Positions 42,237 to 51,202 of a DNA stretch of 64,000 bases are shown one piece after another. Origin of the DNA: Bacteroidales bacterium (lineage in GTDB: Bacteria; Bacteroidota; Bacteroidia; Bacteroidales; VadinHA17). Position 1 is the stretch's first letter. Each line of letters starts with the position of its first letter. The notes below the pieces were generated by a model. It saw only the letters and a program-made list of their open reading frames with translations. It searched no databases and was not told the DNA's origin. Made by a program: the position numbers and the translations under genes. Location: contig JARGFQ010000005.1 of the NCBI GenBank assembly GCA_029210565.1, positions 218,988 through 282,987 of the forward strand, written 5' to 3'.

Positions 42237-43964
42237 TTGAACAAAGGCGCAGCCATCATCAGTGAAAAGTGGATCAAGGCATCCATCATAGGTACCATAT
42301 GGGCTGCTGCCGAGATCGTGCTCGGCAGCTTCCTCCATAACCTGCGTGTCCCTTTCAGCGGCAACCTGCTCACAGCCATAGCGCTGGTGATACTTATCTC
42401 GGTGAGCTACAAGTGGCGGGAACGGGGTTTGTTCTGGAGGGCCGGAGTGATATGTGCGTTGATGAAGACGATGTCACCCAGCGCCATCATCTTCGGGCCG
42501 ATGATTGCCATAATCATGGAGTCACTGTTCCTGGAGGCATCGGTAAGGCTGTTTGGCAGAACCTATCTCGGATTTATCGTCGGTTCGATGCTGGCCATGT
42601 CATGGAACCTCTTTCAGAAGGTATTCAACATGATCATCTTTTACGGCGGCAAGCTGATTGACATCTATGCAAGCATAACCGATTATGCCTCGTGGCAGCT
42701 GAATCTGCAATTCGATGCCTTCTGGGCGCCGCTGTTGCTGTTGCTGTCGGTATATGCTCTCTTCGGTGTTTTTACAGCCATTGTCGGTATCGTCACCGGC
42801 CGGAGGCTGGTATCCATGCCGCCGGCAGAGGTTGATGCCGAGCTTGCCGTCATGGATCCGTCACATAAAAAGGATGAGCGGTCATTCGACTACTCACTGG
42901 CGTGGTTGGCTGCAGATATTCTGCTCATTGCAGGGTTGCTGGTAGTGGTCAGCATCACGAAATGGATCTGGTGGGTCGCTACAGTGGTGCCGGTCATCAC
43001 ATTGCTGGCCATTCGTTACACACGGGCCATGAGGCAGCTTTCAAAACCGGGGTTCTGGGTCACCTTCGTGATCATCACGATGCTGTCAGCGCTTGCCTTC
43101 AGTGCTCTCCAGCCCGGTGAGAACAACGTGACGGAGGCGATACTGATCGGTATACAGATGAACTTCCGTGCAGTAATAATCATAGTAGGTTTCTCTGCCC
43201 TGGGCACTGAGCTTTATAACCCTAAGATACGCAATCTCTTCAGTCGCAGCCATTTCAGGCAGCTTCCACTGGCCCTCGAGCTGGCAGCTGCCAGCCTGCC
43301 CTCAATGATAGCTGACATGCCTGATCTCAGGAGTGCAGTGAAGAATCCTGTGTCTATTCTTAACCGAATGATTTCCCGTGTTGAGAAACGACTTGCAGAG
43401 GTCAGAACCAGCCAGGAGAAAAAGAAGAGAGTAGTAATTGTCACCGGTGCCATCGCCGAGGGCAAGACCGCCTTTCTGGGTGACCTGACAGGTATACTTC
43501 AGAGCCGGGGGATAGCTGTGGGCGGCATCCTGGCTCTCCGGGTCGTTGAGGGTGAGACCACCACAGGGTATGACATACTTGACATCTCAACCGGTATAAG
43601 GAAACCATTCCTCAGGCTCACAGGTCCCGTAACCGTTGGCGTGGATCGGTTCTCCCTGATTGACGAGGGTTACCGGGCAGGACTTGACGCTCTTGATCCC
43701 GCGAGGAACAGCAGTAGCAGCGTGGTTGTCATTGATGAGGCGGGCCCGCTGGAGCTCAGGGGAGAGGGATGGAGCTCCAGGATCACTGAACTGCTGCAGG
43801 CAACTATGCCGGTAATTATCATTACTGTTCGTAACAGCCTTGTTGACAGTGTCATATACAGGTTCGAGATATACAGCCCGGTGGTAGTGGAGGTGGGTTA
43901 CAAAAACCGGGACGAAAAACTCAATGAGCTGGTAGATCTTATAACGAGTGACGGCAACAGCTGA
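42237..43964 (+). CDS. Multi-pass membrane protein fused to a THEP1-type NTPase
   Basis: 575 residues, TTG start 28 bases after the upstream gene. Residues about 13-185 hold five or six helices with short loops (SIIGTIWAAAEIVLGSFLHN, FSGNLLTAIALVILISVS), like an ECF-transporter S component. About 225-340 add four more helices, and 345-400 a cytosolic amphipathic segment with LGTELYNPKIRNLF, like a T component. The C terminus (about 395-575) is a nucleoside-triphosphatase of the THEP1 family: Walker A GAIAEGKTA, Walker B VVVIDEAGPLEL and TVRNSLVD. One polypeptide thus carries membrane and NTPase parts. Alternative: an NTPase anchored to an unrelated membrane domain. Substrate unknown. Confidence 0.75.
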   Translation: MNKGAAIISEKWIKASIIGTIWAAAEIVLGSFLHNLRVPFSGNLLTAIALVILISVSYKWRERGLFWRAGVICALMKTMSPSAIIFGPMIAIIMESLFLEASVRLFGRTYLGFIVGSMLAMSWNLFQKVFNMIIFYGGKLIDIYASITDYASWQLNLQFDAFWAPLLLLLSVYALFGVFTAIVGIVTGRRLVSMPPAEVDAELAVMDPSHKKDERSFDYSLAWLAADILLIAGLLVVVSITKWIWWVATVVPVITLLAIRYTRAMRQLSKPGFWVTFVIITMLSALAFSALQPGENNVTEAILIGIQMNFRAVIIIVGFSALGTELYNPKIRNLFSRSHFRQLPLALELAAASLPSMIADMPDLRSAVKNPVSILNRMISRVEKRLAEVRTSQEKKKRVVIVTGAIAEGKTAFLGDLTGILQSRGIAVGGILALRVVEGETTTGYDILDISTGIRKPFLRLTGPVTVGVDRFSLIDEGYRAGLDALDPARNSSSSVVVIDEAGPLELRGEGWSSRITELLQATMPVIIITVRNSLVDSVIYRFEIYSPVVVEVGYKNRDEKLNELVDLITSDGNS

Positions 43965-44119
43965 TCTTATAACCGCAGGTGATCTTCCTGTGTACGATGT
44001 CGGAGTGCCGTGGTCCCGGCAACAGTTGATCTGGTAATAGCAGATGATCTTTCTTTCAGTGATGGTGCAGTGAAAGGGTCACTGCAGCATCTGATCATAT
44101 TATCATTGAAGCACTTAAG

Positions 44120-44142
44120 ACCGGCATTAGCAGAATGCCGGT
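44120..44142. terminator. Perfect inverted repeat between convergent genes, with an imperfect direct repeat before it
   Basis: ACCGGCATT and AATGCCGGT (9 bp, loop AGCAG) lie in the 230-base gap between the membrane-NTPase fusion and the aspartase fusion. In the same gap a 36-base word starting CAACAG is present at 43955 and again at 44020 (28 of 36 positions equal, my count). No T-run follows the hairpin on either strand. Confidence 0.4.
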
Positions 44143-44194
44143 GCCAGCGCATCAGCTGATCACAATAGCTCTTCAGGCCGGCGCCAGGGAGGTG

Positions 44195-46057
44195 TCAGCT
44201 GTCGAGCTTCATTTTCCGCGGCTTGATCATATTTTCCGGGGCGAGGATCTGGTCCACCTGCGCCCTGGTCAGCAGTCCCTGTTCGAGCACCAGGTCGTAT
44301 ACGCTCCTGTTACTGGTCAGCGCCTCCGTGGCGAGCTTGTTTGATGCATCATAACCTATGAAGGGAACCAGCGCCGTGACAAGTCCTATGCTGTTGTAAA
44401 CCATAGACCGGCAGTGTTCCTCATTGGCAGTGATGCCGTCGATGCAACGGATCCTGAGGGTTGTCATGCCGTTGCTGAGGATCTCTATCGACTCAAAAAG
44501 GCTTTTTACAATCACCGGCTCAAAGACATTCAGCTCAAGCTGTCCGGCCTCAGCGGCCATGGTTACGGTCAGATCGTTGCCGATGACCTTGAAGGCTATC
44601 TGGTTGACCACCTCCGGGATGACAGGGTTGACCTTGCCGGGCATTATTGATGATCCGGGCTGCATGGGAGGCAGGTTGATCTCGTTGATTCCGGTGCGCG
44701 GTCCGGAGGAGAGCAGCCTCAGGTCATTGCATATCTTGGAGAGCTTGACAGCCAGTCGTTTCACAGCCGACGAATACATTACAAATGCGCCGGTATCCTG
44801 GGTGGCTTCGACAAGGTTGGAGGCAAGAACCAGGTCCATTCCTGATATCCTTTGCAGATGTTCTATCACCAGCTCTGCGTAACCCGGTGCGGAGTTGATA
44901 CCCGTCCCGATAGCTGTTGCCCCCATGTTGACCTCCAGGAAGAGGCGGGCGTTCTGGTTAAGCCGTTCCACCTCCTCACCCAGGGTCACGGCATAGGCTT
45001 CGAACTCCTGCCCGAGGGTCATGGGTACTGCATCCTGCAGCTGTGTCCTGCCCATCTTGATCACCATTGAGAACTCATTCGCCTTGGCCCGGAAGGAGTC
45101 GATAAGCATCTCCAGCACCGTAACAAGGTTTTTATTCGAGTTGATCAGCGCTATCTTTACCGCGGTGGGGTAGGCATCGTTGGTCGACTGTGACAGGTTG
45201 ACATGGTTATTCGGATGGCAATGCTGATAGTCGCCCTTGTCATAACCCAGGATCTCGAGTGCGCGGTTGGCTATCACCTCATTGGCGTTCATATTGGTGG
45301 AGGTGCCGGCTCCTCCCTGGATCATGTCAACCATAAAGTGGTTGTGATACCTGCCTCTGATGATCTCGCGGCTGGCCCTCACAATGGCATCCCTGATCCA
45401 CTCATCCAGCAACCCGAGACCGTAATTAGCCTCGGCGGCAGCCTCCTTGACCATCGCCAGCGCTTCGATCAGATGCGGTACTGAAGTGAGAGTCTCCTCG
45501 GAGATGTCAAAGTTCTCAATAGCCCTCAGCGTCTGTATGCCATAATAGGCCTCGAAAGGAACCTCCCGCTCGCCCAGGAGGTCATGCTCCGGCCTCGTTT
45601 TTCCCGACTCATACTGCGCAGCGGGGGTGATCATCCTGGTATTGGCGTTTCTCATCCTCCTCGAGATGACACGGGCAATATTGGAAAAGACCTTCAGAGT
45701 GGTGCCGGCGCTGATGTTAAAGTAGTCACTGTGGAGTGACAGTACAGTGGTGGGCACAACTGCCCGTGCGGAGGTCGAGTGCGGCGAGTCTTCCATCCAC
45801 GGCCCCTCACCTAAGAAATCACCCTTGCCGAACAGTGCCAGCTTAACCTCTTTTCCCCCGGCGTTTGTCTTGAAGAGTTCTACCTCGCCATCGAAGATGA
45901 TATGGATATCCTGGCGCGGCCCGTTTTCTATGAACAGGAAATCACCCTTTCCAAATGACTTTCTCACCAGGCGCCTGGCAAGGTCCACAAATTCCTCTTC
46001 AGTCAGGTTTCTGAAAAGCTCAACTTTTTGCAGAAAGGTCAAAAATTCTTCATTCAT
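44195..46057 (-). CDS. aspA: Aspartate ammonia-lyase with N-terminal cyclic-nucleotide-binding domain
   Basis: Converts aspartate to fumarate and ammonia. 620 residues from my start (ATG at 46057, MNEEFLTFLQKV). Residues about 1-125 are a cNMP-binding domain (VELFRNLTEEEFVDLARRL, FLFIENGPRQDIHIIFDGEVELF, GDFLGEGPWMEDSPHSTSARA) with the phosphate-cassette region present. Residues about 150-620 are a full aspartase/fumarase-superfamily enzyme: GGAGTSTNMNANEVIANRA, QSTNDAYPTAVK, GRTQLQDAVPMTLGQEF and the signature loop GSSIMPGKVNPVIPE. The domain order suggests that a nucleotide or other ligand tunes the enzyme. No adjacent aspartate-metabolism genes. Confidence 0.93.
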   Translation of the reverse strand: MNEEFLTFLQKVELFRNLTEEEFVDLARRLVRKSFGKGDFLFIENGPRQDIHIIFDGEVELFKTNAGGKEVKLALFGKGDFLGEGPWMEDSPHSTSARAVVPTTVLSLHSDYFNISAGTTLKVFSNIARVISRRMRNANTRMITPAAQYESGKTRPEHDLLGEREVPFEAYYGIQTLRAIENFDISEETLTSVPHLIEALAMVKEAAAEANYGLGLLDEWIRDAIVRASREIIRGRYHNHFMVDMIQGGAGTSTNMNANEVIANRALEILGYDKGDYQHCHPNNHVNLSQSTNDAYPTAVKIALINSNKNLVTVLEMLIDSFRAKANEFSMVIKMGRTQLQDAVPMTLGQEFEAYAVTLGEEVERLNQNARLFLEVNMGATAIGTGINSAPGYAELVIEHLQRISGMDLVLASNLVEATQDTGAFVMYSSAVKRLAVKLSKICNDLRLLSSGPRTGINEINLPPMQPGSSIMPGKVNPVIPEVVNQIAFKVIGNDLTVTMAAEAGQLELNVFEPVIVKSLFESIEILSNGMTTLRIRCIDGITANEEHCRSMVYNSIGLVTALVPFIGYDASNKLATEALTSNRSVYDLVLEQGLLTRAQVDQILAPENMIKPRKMKLDS

Positions 46058-46131
46058 ATTTATCGCATATGATTGGTTCACTATCCGTTACCCGCTGATC
46101 AAACTGTTGCATAAATCTACTCACATTCTTC

Positions 46132-46707
46132 CTATTTCTCCCCTGTCTGCCATTCAGCAACAGATAGTACGGCAGCATAGCTTTTCATCGCTGCAAGGGT
46201 AGAGGCATGGACATCGGCGGCTGACACTTCCCGGTCACCGAATTTAAGGTTGCGGGTGGCGCACGCATCATGAAACAGGTAGACGAAATACCCGAAATCG
46301 TGGGCTGCCCGCACTGCCGCCTCAACACACATCTGTGTCTGCATCCCGCAGATCACGAGGGTATCAACCGCGAGATCATCGATATACTCCTTCAGCCCGG
46401 TACGCAGGAAACTGTTTACTTCCTCCTTTACAAAAATCTTTTCCCCTGGAGCCGGCTTCACTATATCATTGATCTCCATGCCTGCTGAGGACTTATGCTG
46501 AATGTAGATGACCGGATTGCCCGTCTCCCGGGCTGTCCGTATAGCGATGGCGGCCTTTTCTGCGGCCCTATCAGGCTCAACAAGCTCAGACCTCCCACCG
46601 GGGAAATAAAAGTCCTGAATATCTATTACGAGCAATGCATAGTTTTTTTGACCTTCTGCAAGGGCGATTGCTGAAAACATGATCAGGGCAATGATGAGTC
46701 GCTTCAT
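46132..46707 (-). CDS. Exported isochorismatase-family cysteine hydrolase
   Basis: 191 residues, signal peptide about 1-19 (ALAEGQ). Cysteine-hydrolase triad: Asp in ALLVIDIQDFYFPGG, Lys in YIQHKSSAGMEIND and Cys in LVICGMQTQMCVEAAVRAAHDFGY, plus the cis-peptide VICGMQ. The substrate could be an amide or isochorismate-like compound; no siderophore genes are near. It precedes the cNMP-aspartase gene by about 75 bases on the same strand and diverges from the phosphodiesterase gene across 112 bases. Confidence 0.85.
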   Translation of the reverse strand: MKRLIIALIMFSAIALAEGQKNYALLVIDIQDFYFPGGRSELVEPDRAAEKAAIAIRTARETGNPVIYIQHKSSAGMEINDIVKPAPGEKIFVKEEVNSFLRTGLKEYIDDLAVDTLVICGMQTQMCVEAAVRAAHDFGYFVYLFHDACATRNLKFGDREVSAADVHASTLAAMKSYAAVLSVAEWQTGEK

Positions 46708-46819
46708 GGCAGTAAAATAATTGGTTTTCTAAAAGTAAAGGTTATTTCCGCTAACTGCCGGAACATCGCCCGTGAAAAATTGTTTATTTTTCAGAAACGA
46801 AAAACAACATTCAGTCCTG

Positions 46820-48037
46820 ATGAAGATTTTCAGATGCCTGGCCCTGGCGGTTTTTGCCGCAACTGCATTCTCATCCTGCAGCAACCTTAAGCCCGGGAGA
46901 GACAAACCATATGTGGTGATGGTCTCGCTCGATGCCTTCCGGTGGGATTACGACTCGATCCATGGCACGCCGGTGCTTGATGACATCGCCCGGCAGGGTG
47001 TAATGGCAGAACGGCTGATACCCTCGTTCCCCACAAAAACCTTCCCGAACCACTATACACTTGCAACGGGTCTTTACCCGGATCATCACGGTCTGGTGAA
47101 TAACAGCTTTTATGCTCCTGACCTCGATCTTGTCTACCGGATTGGTGACCGGGCGATGGTGGGCAACGGCGATTTCTACGGCGGTGAGCCGCTATGGGTC
47201 ACTGCCCGGAAGCAGGGCATGAAGTCGGCCTCGTTCTATTGGGTGGGTTCCGAGGCGCCCATACAGGGCATGCAGCCCGACTACCGGAAGCCATTTGACG
47301 ATGAGGTTGCCTTTGGCGATCGTGTTGACACGGTTCTTCACTGGCTGTCGCTACCGGCGGACAGAAGACCTCATTTTGTGACACTCTACTTTGAAGAGCC
47401 TGATGGCGTAAGCCACGGTTACGGACCTGTGTCGCCCGAGACCGGTGCTGTGGTCAGGAGTCTCGACAGCCTGCTGGGGGTGCTGCGCACGGGCATAGCG
47501 GCGCTACCCCACGGGAAGAAGGTTAATCTTATTGTTATCTCAGATCACGGCATGAAGGAGGTTGACGAATCACGTTACAACTACATCCTGGATACCCTGC
47601 CTCAGAGAATGATAAAGAGGATCTACGGAGGCAACCCGGTCTGGGCGGTGGAGCCTGTCGAGGGGAAGAGGGATAGCGTGCTGCAGATGCTGAACGTTCA
47701 GCGAGGCATGAAGGCATATGCCAGGGGAGAACTGCCGGTCCATCTGCATTATGGCACCCATTCCCGCATTCCGGAGGTGGTTTTGATTGCTGCCCCGGGC
47801 TGGACGGCGGGACTGAGACCGGAGCCTTCGAGGTACAGCAGGGGTGACCATGGATATGACTGGCGGTGCAGCGATATGCACTCGATTTTTTATGCCGAGG
47901 GGCCTGCCTTCAGAAAGGGCTTTTTGACAGACACGCTCTTCAACGTTGATATATACAATATCGTGACGGATATTCTGCAGCTGACCCCGGCGCCCAACGA
48001 CGGCAACAGGGAGAGGATCTTACCTCTTTTCAGATGA
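46820..48037 (+). CDS. Nucleotide pyrophosphatase/phosphodiesterase (ENPP-like) lipoprotein
   Basis: 405 residues from the ATG at 46820, preferred over the GTG at 46772 because it opens the signal peptide and lipobox (AATAFSSC). Alkaline-phosphatase superfamily, type-I phosphodiesterase: the first metal site is VMVSLDAFRWDY, the Thr nucleophile is in FPTKTFPNHYTLATGLYPDHHGLVNN, and the second metal site is FYFEEPDGVSHGYGP plus ISDHGM and GTHSR...GDHGYD. Length is typical for bacterial members, which cleave nucleotides or phosphodiester-linked head groups. Periplasmic or surface. The 110 bases beyond its stop lead to the convergent queG gene. Confidence 0.92.
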   Translation: MKIFRCLALAVFAATAFSSCSNLKPGRDKPYVVMVSLDAFRWDYDSIHGTPVLDDIARQGVMAERLIPSFPTKTFPNHYTLATGLYPDHHGLVNNSFYAPDLDLVYRIGDRAMVGNGDFYGGEPLWVTARKQGMKSASFYWVGSEAPIQGMQPDYRKPFDDEVAFGDRVDTVLHWLSLPADRRPHFVTLYFEEPDGVSHGYGPVSPETGAVVRSLDSLLGVLRTGIAALPHGKKVNLIVISDHGMKEVDESRYNYILDTLPQRMIKRIYGGNPVWAVEPVEGKRDSVLQMLNVQRGMKAYARGELPVHLHYGTHSRIPEVVLIAAPGWTAGLRPEPSRYSRGDHGYDWRCSDMHSIFYAEGPAFRKGFLTDTLFNVDIYNIVTDILQLTPAPNDGNRERILPLFR

Positions 48038-48146
48038 ACGGCGGTGGTGTTGGTTTCGGTATTACCTCTTCATGGACGACCAGGGGTTAACCAGAGCCCG
48101 GGTCCTGCCTCTTCTCATACGGCCGGAGATGACCTGCGTATGAGTC

Positions 48147-49100
48147 CTAACTCTTCTCAGGTGACCGGTAGTCGACGAAATCGATATTCCTTCTTATTTT
48201 GCTGAAGCCTGTACGTTTCAGTGGCGACGACCTGAACAGCTTCTTAAACTCTTCAGGTGTCATGCCGAGCCAATCTTTTCTGGTCAGGGAGGTGATGTGA
48301 AACTCAGGGACGAGCTCCTGATTGGTATACTGCACAGCCTTCTTGTTATACGGGCAGACCTCCTGGCAACGGTCGCAACCGAAGATCATCTTTTCAGTCT
48401 TCCCCCTGAACTCTTCAGCGATATCACCGTCGTGTTCGATTGTGAGGTAAGAGATACAGCGGCGTGCATCAATTGTTCTGTCGCTGCATATGGCTCCCGT
48501 AGGGCATGCATCTACGCACAGGGTACAGTCGCCGCACCGGTCGCGGGCAGAGGCATTATCATAGAGCAGCTCTGCGGTGGTGACTATCTCGCCGAGGAAG
48601 AAGAATGAGCCGATATCCTTGTTGATGACCATGCTGTGCCGTCCGCGCCATCCCAGGCCGGCACGTATGGCCCATGCCTTTTCGGTAACGGGTCCGGCAT
48701 CACAGAATCCCCGGCTCATGGCTTCCGGCACCTCTTTTTTGATGATCTTCTGAATACGGTTCAGTTTTTCTTCTATTACCGAATGGTAGTCCTTTACCCG
48801 CGCATAGCGGCTGACGAAATAGTTGTTTTCGCCGGCTGAGGGTTCATTGCTGTAGTAGCGGAGGCCGACCACTATCACTGATTTTGCTCCTTCCACCAGC
48901 GAGGTGATGTCGCCACGCTTGTCGAGGTTTTTCTCAAGGAAGCTCATTGTGCCATTCTTCCCGGCGGCGATCCACTCGCCGATATTACGGCTGTCTTCAT
49001 GATGAGGTGAAGCCTGTGTTATTCCGCAGATATCAAAGCCTTCCAGGCGTATGCTTTCGCGGATCTTCCAGGTAAGGGCTATTTTGCGGGCATCGGTCAT
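48147..49100 (-). CDS. queG: Epoxyqueuosine reductase
   Basis: Last step of queuosine synthesis in tRNA, using cobalamin and two [4Fe-4S] clusters. 317 residues. Family marks: AKSVIVVGLRYYS, RYARVKDYH, FCDAGPVTEKAWAIRAGLGWRGRH with the Asp acid, cluster motifs CGDCTLCVDACPTGAI and CDRCQEVCPYN, and a further Cys at ARRCISYLTIEH. The first 20 bases of the gene are part of a tandem duplication (49083-49245) that also includes the end of the upstream gene. Cytosolic. Confidence 0.95.
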   Translation of the reverse strand: MTDARKIALTWKIRESIRLEGFDICGITQASPHHEDSRNIGEWIAAGKNGTMSFLEKNLDKRGDITSLVEGAKSVIVVGLRYYSNEPSAGENNYFVSRYARVKDYHSVIEEKLNRIQKIIKKEVPEAMSRGFCDAGPVTEKAWAIRAGLGWRGRHSMVINKDIGSFFFLGEIVTTAELLYDNASARDRCGDCTLCVDACPTGAICSDRTIDARRCISYLTIEHDGDIAEEFRGKTEKMIFGCDRCQEVCPYNKKAVQYTNQELVPEFHITSLTRKDWLGMTPEEFKKLFRSSPLKRTGFSKIRRNIDFVDYRSPEKS

Positions 49101-49245
49101 AATGCGGTTTTCAGGGCAGTCCTATTTGCAGGCATCGGTCATGGAACGGTTTTTCCGATTAGTCCCGGCTCCGCCTTTGCCAGTGTGCGGGCATCGTACA
49201 AGATACGTTTTTTATAGCAATCCCAGCTCCAGCTTTGCCTCGTCG
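49083..49245 (-). repeat. Tandem partial duplication across the queG start and the end of the MIP18-type gene
   Basis: Three imperfect copies are seen on the minus strand: 49184-49245 (end of the MIP18-type gene, GCAAAGCTGGAGCTGGGA), 49125-49183 (GCAAAGGCGGAGCCGGGA then ATGACCGATGCC) and 49083-49124 (ATGACCGATGCCCGC, the true queG start). The middle copy carries a vestigial start that runs into a stop after six codons (MTDACK). Anchor positions are 42 and 59 bases apart. Confidence 0.7.
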
Positions 49246-49532
49246 GTGAGCATGCTGCGGTCCCACGGCGGGTCAAAGGTCAGTTTGAGGTCGCACTCCT
49301 TAACCCCCTTGATACCGGCAACCTTGTATCTGACCTCCTCAACGAGCTCCTCAGCCATAGGGCAGCTCGGGGCAGTCAGCGTCATCGTGATGTGTGCCAC
49401 CTGCTCCTCGTCAACCCTGACCTCGTAGATAAGGCCAAGATCATAGATGTTTACCGGTATCTCAGGGTCAAAGATGCTTTTCAGTACACCTGCTATTCTT
49501 GCTTCTGTCTCCTGTATTTCCTGTGTGTTCAT
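49212..49532 (-). CDS. MIP18/DUF59-family Fe-S assembly factor (SufT-like)
   Basis: 106 residues. DUF59 fold, with GVLKSIFDPEIPVNIYDLGLIYEVRVDEEQVAHITMTLTAPSCPMAEEL; the Cys in TAPSCP is the family's key residue. Members help place Fe-S clusters on client proteins and are often attached to suf operons. It overlaps the sufE stop by 4 bases (ATGA), so it is translationally coupled to the suf operon. Some relatives are named SufT or PaaD-like; the exact name is uncertain. Confidence 0.88.
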   Translation of the reverse strand: MNTQEIQETEARIAGVLKSIFDPEIPVNIYDLGLIYEVRVDEEQVAHITMTLTAPSCPMAEELVEEVRYKVAGIKGVKECDLKLTFDPPWDRSMLTDEAKLELGLL

Positions 49533-49957
49533 GACTGTTCAGCTTTTGATTTGTATGCCAGCGCGTAGAGACGCATCTGTTTTATCATTGCCAGCAGCCC
49601 GTTGGAGCGGGTCGGGGAGAGATTCTCCTTCAGCCCGATGCGGTCAATGAAATAGAGGTCAGTACCCAGGATCTCATCGGGGGTGCGGCCGGAGAAGACT
49701 TTGACCAGCAGGGCAACGATGCCCCGGGTTATCAGCGCATCACTGTCGGCCTCGAAGGTTATCACTCCGTCGTCAAAGGAGGGATAGAGCCACACCTTAC
49801 TCTGGCATCCCTCAATCAGGAAGTCAGGAATGCGGTGTGTCTCATCGAAGGGCGGCAACTCCCTGCCCATCTCAATGAGATACTCATACCTCTCCATCCA
49901 GTCGCCAAACTGGGCGAACTCCTCAATGATCTGTTCCTGTAGTTCGTATATTGTCAT
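49529..49957 (-). CDS. sufE: Cysteine desulfurase activator SufE
   Basis: 142 residues. Accepts persulfide sulfur from SufS and passes it to the SufBCD scaffold. SufE motifs: FGDWMERYEYLIEMGRELPP near the N terminus and the sulfur-accepting Cys in LIEGCQSKVWL (about residue 51), then LITRGIVALLVKVFSGRTP and FIDRIGLKENLSPTRSNG. Coupled to the DUF59 gene after it (4-base overlap) and 10 bases after sufS. Cytosolic. Confidence 0.95.
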   Translation of the reverse strand: MTIYELQEQIIEEFAQFGDWMERYEYLIEMGRELPPFDETHRIPDFLIEGCQSKVWLYPSFDDGVITFEADSDALITRGIVALLVKVFSGRTPDEILGTDLYFIDRIGLKENLSPTRSNGLLAMIKQMRLYALAYKSKAEQS

Positions 49958-49967
49958 AATACTTTAT

Positions 49968-51194
49968 TCAAGCCAACATCTCAGTCGCTTTTCTTACTCC
50001 GTTTACCAGTGCCTCTATCTCCTCCTCCGTATTGTAGAAGGCGATTGAAGCCCTGATGTTGCCGCTGATACCGTAGCGTTCCATGAGTGGCTGGGCGCAG
50101 TGTGTTCCTGTTCTGACTGCGATACCCATCTTGTCAAGAATCATGCCGGCGTCATACTGATGTATCTTCCCGGGAAGGAAGGAGACCACTGACACCTTAT
50201 GTGGTGCTGTCCCGTATATGCGCATCCCGTCAATGGCTGACAGTCCTGCCGTTGCCTGTGCCAGCAGCGCCTGTTCTCTCTCTGCCACCGCCTCGCGTCC
50301 CAGCCCTGTGAGATAGTCGAGTGCTGAGGCCATGCCGATGGCACCCGTGAAGTTGGCAGTCCCTGCCTCAAATTTAAACGGCAGTACATTATAGGTGGTC
50401 TTCTCGAATGTGACATTGGCGACCATATCACCGCCTCCCTGATAGGGGGGCATCTCATTGAGCAGCTTCTCGCGGCCGTAGAGCACCCCGATGCCGTTGG
50501 GACCGTACACCTTGTGTCCCGAGAAGACATAGAAGTCGCATCCGATATCTGTTACGTCTACGGTGCCGTGCTGCACGCTCTGTGCGCCGTCGACCAGCAC
50601 CGGAATTCCGTGTCGGTGTGCTTCGGACACTATCTCCTTCACCGGGTTGACGGTCCCGAGCACGTTGGAGACGTGGGTGACGGCGACGATACGTGTTCGC
50701 CCGTTGATCATGGTGCGGTAAGCGTCAAGGTCGAGAACGCCCTCGTCTGAGAAGGGTATGACCCTCAACTTTGATCCCTTCCGTTCGCAGAGCATCTGCC
50801 AGGGGACGATGTTGGCATGGTGTTCCATACCGCTGATGATGATCTCATCGCCCTCGCCCACGAATCTCTCGCCGAATGAAAAAGCTACGGCGTTGATGGA
50901 GGCGGTGGTGTTGGCAGTGAAGATCACCTCTTCGCGCTTCGGGGCGTTGATAAAGGCCCTCACTGTCTCGCGGGCAGCTTCATAGCGGTCGGAGACCAGG
51001 TCGGAGAGCCGGTGTACTCCCCTGTGCACGTTGGCATTGGCAGTACGGTAAAGCTCATCCAGCGTCCGTATCACCTGTAGGGGCTTCTGTGTTGTGGCGC
51101 CGTTGTCGAGATATACCAGCGGCTTGCCGTGCACCGTGGTGGCCAGTATCGGGAAGTCGGCGCGTATTGCCTCTATGCTTTTTGCGAGTGGCAT
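49968..51194 (-). CDS. sufS: Cysteine desulfurase SufS
   Basis: 408 residues, PLP-dependent fold type I. Removes sulfur from cysteine for Fe-S assembly. The start reads SIEAIRADFPILATTVHGKPLVYLDNGATTQKP, VTHVSNVLGTVNPVKEIV holds the substrate loop, the PLP Lys is in FVFSGHKVYGPNGIGVLYG, and the catalytic Cys is in RTGTHCAQPLMERYG. Length fits group II enzymes that need SufE, the next gene downstream. Lies 9 bases after sufD. Cytosolic. Confidence 0.96.
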   Translation of the reverse strand: MPLAKSIEAIRADFPILATTVHGKPLVYLDNGATTQKPLQVIRTLDELYRTANANVHRGVHRLSDLVSDRYEAARETVRAFINAPKREEVIFTANTTASINAVAFSFGERFVGEGDEIIISGMEHHANIVPWQMLCERKGSKLRVIPFSDEGVLDLDAYRTMINGRTRIVAVTHVSNVLGTVNPVKEIVSEAHRHGIPVLVDGAQSVQHGTVDVTDIGCDFYVFSGHKVYGPNGIGVLYGREKLLNEMPPYQGGGDMVANVTFEKTTYNVLPFKFEAGTANFTGAIGMASALDYLTGLGREAVAEREQALLAQATAGLSAIDGMRIYGTAPHKVSVVSFLPGKIHQYDAGMILDKMGIAVRTGTHCAQPLMERYGISGNIRASIAFYNTEEEIEALVNGVRKATEMLA

Positions 51195-51202
51195 GGTGAT
51201 GC

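Noticed and set aside
46057..46081. Earlier start for the cNMP-aspartase gene at 46081
   Set aside because: The extra eight residues (MNQSYAIN) precede a normal cNMP-domain start at the ATG at 46057.
49125..49183. Separate small gene starting MTDACK
   Set aside because: It stops after six codons and is a diverged copy of the queG start, so it is a duplication trace.
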